A stretch of DNA of 64,000 nucleotides from NCBI GenBank assembly GCA_026388185.1, contig JAPLKG010000003.1, positions 62,001 to 126,000 on the forward strand. The letters are read 5' to 3'. This document shows, piece after piece, positions 60,432 through 64,000 of the stretch; positions within the stretch are counted from its first letter, which is position 1, and each line of letters begins with the position of its first letter. The notes beneath the pieces were generated by a model. That model was given only the letters and a program-made list of their open reading frames with translations, had not been told where the DNA came from and made no database searches. This DNA is from Candidatus Eisenbacteria bacterium (GTDB lineage Bacteria; Eisenbacteria; RBG-16-71-46; JAFGJU01). Position numbers and translations under genes: made by a program.

Positions 60432-60986
60432 TTATTGCGTCTGGCGAAGGATTTTCCGGAACGTCCGTGAGAAATCTTCCTTGAGGGATTCGTCAAACTC
60501 CCCCAGCCACTTCCTGATGTAGCCTTTATCATAGCGCCGGTTCTTGAGGAGAATGCATTTCACGTCTTCCAAATCCCTCGCTCTGCCGGCGATTATCTTG
60601 TGTATAACAACATCCTCAAGAGCTGCAAACTTGACCACTGACCGACCGAATGTTACGTCAACAGCTCGTTCAATAGCCTGCTTCTCGTAGAGGGAGAATG
60701 AGAAGATAAAGTTCACTCTTATTCCTGTCTTGTCATACATTACGGGTAGCACCATCGTCTTTGAGACAAATTCCGCCGGATTATCAACCAGAGTTCTAAG
60801 ACCAAGTTTCCGGGTAACGCCTCGCAGTTTCTTCAAGCCCTCGGTTCCCATACCCAAGGTAATATCGATGTCCTTTGTCAGCCGAGGCTCGCCGTAGAGA
60901 AGCACTGCTTGACCCCCTATTACCATGTAGGGTATCCGTTGTCTCTTAAACTCGTTCGCTATTCTTGTGAGTAGTCCTTGAAACAC
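60432..60986 (-). CDS. AbiEii-like nucleotidyltransferase
   Basis: 184 aa if started at GTG 60986; the frame is open to 61031. PYMVIGGQAVLLYGEPRLTK then DIDITLG is the GS/x-D-x-D pattern of the MNT/AbiEii class, here GGQAVLLYG and DID. YDKTGIRVNF and FAALEDVVIHKIIAGRARDL complete the fold (K in VIHKII). Such proteins pair with a small partner as toxin/antitoxin or antiphage modules. It overlaps that partner by 41 bases. Confidence 0.8.
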   Translation of the reverse strand: MFQGLLTRIANEFKRQRIPYMVIGGQAVLLYGEPRLTKDIDITLGMGTEGLKKLRGVTRKLGLRTLVDNPAEFVSKTMVLPVMYDKTGIRVNFIFSFSLYEKQAIERAVDVTFGRSVVKFAALEDVVIHKIIAGRARDLEDVKCILLKNRRYDKGYIRKWLGEFDESLKEDFSRTFRKILRQTQ

Positions 60987-61176
60987 AGTTGACCGCCTTC
61001 GCAATTCTGATCGCAACGTCCAACCCCTCACACGGGTGCCTCAGTGGAAGAATCCCGAGTGCAACTGCTTCTTCATACATTGCTTCAACAATGCGGAAAT
61101 TCTTGGCAACGTCCGTTCGCTCTCGCCTGAGCAGCTCTCTCTCTAGCATCTGAAGTCGTTTGGGATTTTGTATCAC
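60946..61176 (-). CDS. Small partner of the nucleotidyltransferase
   Basis: 76 aa, upstream of and overlapping the nucleotidyltransferase. LERELLRRERTDVAKNFRIV, EAMYEEAVALGILPLRHPCE and LDVAIRIAKAVNCV match the small helical protein that commonly precedes AbiEii-like genes. The possible antitoxin or cognate role is inference. Confidence 0.75.
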   Translation of the reverse strand: MIQNPKRLQMLERELLRRERTDVAKNFRIVEAMYEEAVALGILPLRHPCEGLDVAIRIAKAVNCVSRTTHKNSERV

Positions 61177-61291
61177 GGGGCCTCCTCGACCGTTTCTCCT
61201 GCTGTTGACGATGCGCCTAACGGCATCTGTCTCTCGGGTCTGTAATGGAATCCGAGGCTCAACAACGCCCCACCTTTACGGCACGCCTCTA

Positions 61292-61320
61292 GAATACACG
61301 TCAGCGCAACGGGTGTCAAT
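61292..61320 (-). promoter_or_regulatory. Promoter for the nucleotidyltransferase pair
   Basis: On the minus strand TTGACA (61320-61315), 17 bases, TATTCT (61297-61292). The start would be near 61285, about 110 bases before the small gene. Confidence 0.55.
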
Positions 61321-61446
61321 CGGGCGCGCTGATTGGGCAAGAGACAGATGGTTTGCCGTAGGTCGCTGGTTAGTAGCGGGCCCCCGCTACCAACCCGAGA
61401 CCGCGGTGCGTCGAGCCTCGCCTGAGCGGATCGGGTCACGCAGACA

Positions 61447-61480
61447 GAAGCCCCCGAACCCAGGCAGGTTCAGGGGCTTC
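61447..61480 (-). terminator. Terminator after the lipoprotein gene
   Basis: GAAGCCCCCGAACC (61447-61460) pairs with GGTTCAGGGGCTTC (61467-61480), 13 of 14 positions. The tail on the minus strand is TGTCTG, so termination may be incomplete. A further strong GTAGCGG/CCGCTAC hairpin lies near 61372-61390. Confidence 0.7.
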
Positions 61481-61549
61481 AGCTACATTCTTGGGTACAA
61501 GTTGTCGCCGCGAGCGGCAGGCCGTGATGACCGCCACGCAGGGTCTACG

Positions 61550-62464
61550 CTATTCCGGGCAAACGGTGTTGTACTGATGCGTGTCCCAGCAGGACTTCTC
61601 GCCGTTTCTGTAATCCGGCCAATCTATGCTCCCGGAGCCGTCCGGGTGCCACGAGATGATTCCCCTTGTGCCGGCTTTAGCATCGACGAAATCGACTGAA
61701 AAGACTGTGGGTAACTCAAGATAGGTGAGAGTAGAGCCTTCTTCGGGTATGCCAGGTTTGTTCACGAGGAACACCAGCTTATGCTCGTTGCCTTCGCGGT
61801 TTTTCCAGTCGATCCTGATGCTCAGGACGCCAGGCGTGGAGAGGGCTTCGGCAGCGCCTGCCATTACCACTCCAGGCGTCATGGTGAGCAGCTCCACTGT
61901 GGGTTCGTAGAATTGCCAGTAGCCTGAGCTGTCGTCCTTTTGCACCTCTCCCTCGAACCAGAGTAAGTGATCCAGAGGAGCCGACGGATCGGTGCTCGAG
62001 ACTTCCATTTTCCAGGCTGTGTAGCTTCCCATGTCCTTACCGTTCAGGAAAATGCTGTACTCGACTGCGTTGTTCACGAAGATGTACGTCCAGAGCCACG
62101 AACCGTCGTCCTGGGGCTGAGGCACAGAGTGAACGGCAACGCCGAACGCCGCAACGGGCTCAACAAGAGCTGCACAGACTACAAGGTTGAGGAAATACAC
62201 TCGCACGGCTGCGTTGAAGAAATTGAGTTTCGATTCGAGGCCTGCCACCGGTTGGATTTCTTTGTACCCCCCGTCCTTTATCGCCTGCGCATCGACCTGG
62301 GCGGATTCGAAGACAGACAAGTCCATTGACATCGTCGAGATGGAGGGTAACGGTGGTGCTGCGGCCGGCTCGGGCGAGTTGACATTGCCCTCCCTGGAGC
62401 AATCGGCCAGGAGCAGGCAAAGGAAAGCGAGCGGAACAAGAACTGCGGTGAGACGTCTCCTCAT
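61550..62464 (-). CDS. Lipoprotein of unknown function
   Basis: 304 aa; AAGGAGG lies before the ATG. The signal peptide ends in the lipobox LLADC (Cys22), so it is lipid-anchored. The mature part has a proline-rich linker (PEPAAAPPLPSISTM), then a beta-rich region with YIFVNNAVEYSIFLNGKDMG and WHPDGSGSIDWPDYRNGEKS. The chain ends in CWDTHQYNTVCPE, with a Cys pair. No family recognised. Probably monocistronic. Confidence 0.72.
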   Translation of the reverse strand: MRRRLTAVLVPLAFLCLLLADCSREGNVNSPEPAAAPPLPSISTMSMDLSVFESAQVDAQAIKDGGYKEIQPVAGLESKLNFFNAAVRVYFLNLVVCAALVEPVAAFGVAVHSVPQPQDDGSWLWTYIFVNNAVEYSIFLNGKDMGSYTAWKMEVSSTDPSAPLDHLLWFEGEVQKDDSSGYWQFYEPTVELLTMTPGVVMAGAAEALSTPGVLSIRIDWKNREGNEHKLVFLVNKPGIPEEGSTLTYLELPTVFSVDFVDAKAGTRGIISWHPDGSGSIDWPDYRNGEKSCWDTHQYNTVCPE

Positions 62465-62789
62465 GATAGAACCTCCTTCGGTTAGTTGGTGACAGTGCCT
62501 TCAATCGGTGCCAGAGACACCTCTACGCAGGTTTCGCGCCAGCCGCCGTTGGCACAACCAATTGCTATTACAGCAGATAGGGTTTTTGGCGGAGACGCGA
62601 AAAGTGTGGTCGAAAATCACAGAAGTGATGATGGATAGACACTGGATGCCTCACACCCAGCACGATAGCCACGCCGCTGCCGGCGATTGCCAAATAGATC
62701 GAGCGTCGCTAATTGCCTGCACGCCCAGTCCTAATCGCGGTCGAAACGGCTTGGGTCGCCCGTGGACACGCCTCCTGCGTCTCCTCTTG
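62465..62789. other. Intergenic region
   Basis: About 325 bases upstream of the lipoprotein gene and downstream of the kinase gene. The lipoprotein ribosome site is at its edge; no clear promoter or RNA gene was seen. Confidence 0.5.
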
Positions 62790-63701
62790 TCAAGCCGGTT
62801 TGGGCATGATCACATGGATGGCTTTGGGGACCAGCTTTATTTCTACCGGCGTGTGACCAATCACTTCGCCATCCGCCTGGACCAATGGGGAACGCCGGAT
62901 GGCATCAATGCGTGCGCTTTGCTTGACCGTCCAGTGTGATAACTTCGCCCCAGGCTTGCCCGGTCGACTGAACAGGTCCCACACCAGCCTCATGTAATCG
63001 CCCAGGTGGCGCGCCGTGACAACGTAGACCTCAAGCTGACCGTCGCTGAGGGTTTCAGGCGGGCCAAAAAGAAAGAGCGGCTTGTCCAGCAAGGTGGTGT
63101 TGGAAATCATCACCTCGGCAGCGCGGAGCGACTGGGGCTGACCGTCTAGCGTTAACGTATACCACTGTAGCTTAAAGATGCTCGACCGTTTGACCATCGC
63201 CAGGGCGTAGGCCAGACGACCAAAGAGTTTCTTGTTCGCCGACTTGGTGTCTTTCGCCATCTCCGAACTAATGCCCACGCTGACATTTGAAAAGAAATGG
63301 CGCTCGCCCACCTGCAGCGCATCCACCTCCATTACGGCGTGATCACTGACCAGCAGCTCCACTGCCTCGTCCAGTTTCAAAGGAATAAGTAAGGCTCGCG
63401 CTAAGTTATTGCCGGTGCCCAGTGGAAGAATGCCTAACGGAACCGGACTGTGTACCAGACCATTCGCGACGCCGACCAGTGTACCGTCGCCGCCGACCGC
63501 GATCACGAGAGATGCGCCGCGTTCGCAAGCCGCACGGCAGAGCGCGGCGACATCCTCCTTGCCGGTTGTCTCGTAGATTTCAGGCGTCCACTGGGGCGGA
63601 ATGAAATGGCGCGCCAACGCCGCGCGAACCTCATCGGCCTGGCCTTCTTTTCCGGCCTTGGGATTGAAAACTACAAAGACTTTTTGACTGGAATTGCCCA
63701 T
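62790..63701 (-). CDS. Diacylglycerol kinase / lipid kinase (YegS/BmrU type)
   Basis: 303 aa. VFVVFNPKAGK opens the catalytic domain, ASLVIAVGGDGTLVGVANGL carries the GGDGT nucleotide-binding loop, and PLGILPLGTGNNLARAL the LGTxNxxAR motif. The C-terminal beta domain has VEVDALQVGERHFFSNVSVG-type sequence and ends in VQADGEVIGHTPVEIKLVPK. It phosphorylates a lipid such as diacylglycerol or a related alcohol with ATP. Length fits the family. No neighbour points to a substrate. Confidence 0.87.
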   Translation of the reverse strand: MGNSSQKVFVVFNPKAGKEGQADEVRAALARHFIPPQWTPEIYETTGKEDVAALCRAACERGASLVIAVGGDGTLVGVANGLVHSPVPLGILPLGTGNNLARALLIPLKLDEAVELLVSDHAVMEVDALQVGERHFFSNVSVGISSEMAKDTKSANKKLFGRLAYALAMVKRSSIFKLQWYTLTLDGQPQSLRAAEVMISNTTLLDKPLFLFGPPETLSDGQLEVYVVTARHLGDYMRLVWDLFSRPGKPGAKLSHWTVKQSARIDAIRRSPLVQADGEVIGHTPVEIKLVPKAIHVIMPKPA

Positions 63702-63823
63702 GGACGAAAGTACCGTGTGGATGGCGAATGCAGCCTGAATTTTCTCTGCCAGCGTCGAGCTGCCCCCGCGCAGCGCTGGCCCATAGTCTGATCACGATCA
63801 AGTGAGCATTACGGAGGGCCATT

Positions 63824-64000
63824 TCACTTACCGGCTACCGGGCCCTGGGGCAGTTCTCTTTGCCCCATCATAACTGAAACCAATAGAGCTTGCTGCTGCT
63901 GGAGGGCATCGACTTTGCCCTCCAATTTCTCTAAGGTTCCGTGGAAAAGGATATAGCTTATAAGTAACCCGGCAACCACTCCCAGAGCGAGTTTCGATAA
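63824..64000 (-). CDS. Small membrane protein with coiled-coil tail, N-terminus beyond window
   Basis: An open frame enters at the window edge and stops at 63824. The 58 visible codons read a transmembrane helix (LALGVVAGLLISYILFHG) followed by a heptad-like charged stretch (TLEKLEGKVDALQQQQALLV) and SVMMGQRELPQGPVAGK. The start is outside the window. No family recognised; it may belong with a gene beyond the edge. Confidence 0.5.
   Translation of the reverse strand, partial: LSKLALGVVAGLLISYILFHGTLEKLEGKVDALQQQQALLVSVMMGQRELPQGPVAGK

Noticed and set aside
1-64000. CRISPR array, prophage or integron
   Set aside because: No regularly spaced short repeats, Cas genes, phage structural genes, integrase or attC-like sites were seen.

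Overview
The window looks like a chromosomal segment of an uncultured Gram-negative bacterium, probably from an FCB-superphylum-like lineage (Eisenbacteria, Krumholzibacteria or similar). This is an inference. It rests on several secreted proteins ending in a FlgD-like or T9SS-like C-terminal Ig module, a 'SHGYWKH' surface domain, a GEVED protein with a C-terminal membrane anchor, and Wza- and Wzx-type exopolysaccharide genes. I saw no rRNA, tRNA, CRISPR array, transposase or phage gene. Consensus-like sigma70 promoters (TTGACA-N17-TATAAT type) can be read at many operon heads.

Layout. (1) 1-6.3 kb, minus strand: a reductive pyrimidine-degradation operon in the order mmsA-like, dihydropyrimidinase, class III aminotransferase, preT, preA (cut by the window edge). 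The missing beta-ureidopropionase lies at 59.2-60.1 kb. (2) 6.4-12.5 kb: a candidate structured RNA with its own promoter, a GEVED surface protein, a beta-propeller protein, a P-loop kinase-like protein, a membrane protein, and a small bacteriocin-like pair (Cys-rich C-terminal peptide plus 51-aa membrane protein). (3) 12.9-38.6 kb: a large exopolysaccharide locus. It holds PTS-IIA(Ntr), an O-antigen ligase/polymerase, glycosyltransferases, a deacetylase-glycosyltransferase fusion, a radical SAM/SPASM enzyme, GNAT/CelD acyltransferases, a CapK-like AMP ligase, a flippase and a Wza-type export protein. Secreted proteins, including an M6 metalloprotease and Fn3 proteins, are interspersed. (4) 38.9-47.3 kb: a DRG-type GTPase, a surface protein with a triple Cys-repeat insertion, a small companion, a 1070-aa HExxH protein and a GT9 glycosyltransferase. 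(5) 47.6-50.6 kb: a triplicated cassette of unknown secreted proteins with strong strand-composition asymmetry and duplicated upstream DNA. (6) 51.5-55.1 kb: a corrinoid methyltransferase pair (MetH-activation-like protein plus MttB) and a B12-binding radical SAM enzyme. (7) 55.3-59.1 kb: a four-gene membrane module of unknown function. (8) 59.2-64 kb: beta-ureidopropionase coupled to a zinc-ribbon protein, an AbiEii-like nucleotidyltransferase pair, a lipoprotein, a diacylglycerol-kinase-like enzyme and a truncated small membrane protein.

The most promising undescribed material is the triplicated secreted-protein cassette (47.6-50.6 kb), the four-gene membrane module (55.3-59.1 kb), the Cys-rich peptide with its small membrane partner (11.6-12.5 kb), and the Cys-triplet insertion in the surface protein at 40.2-41.9 kb. 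Start codons were moved to internal positions where a ribosome-binding site, signal peptide or promoter position argued for it. All family assignments are from motif reading only.
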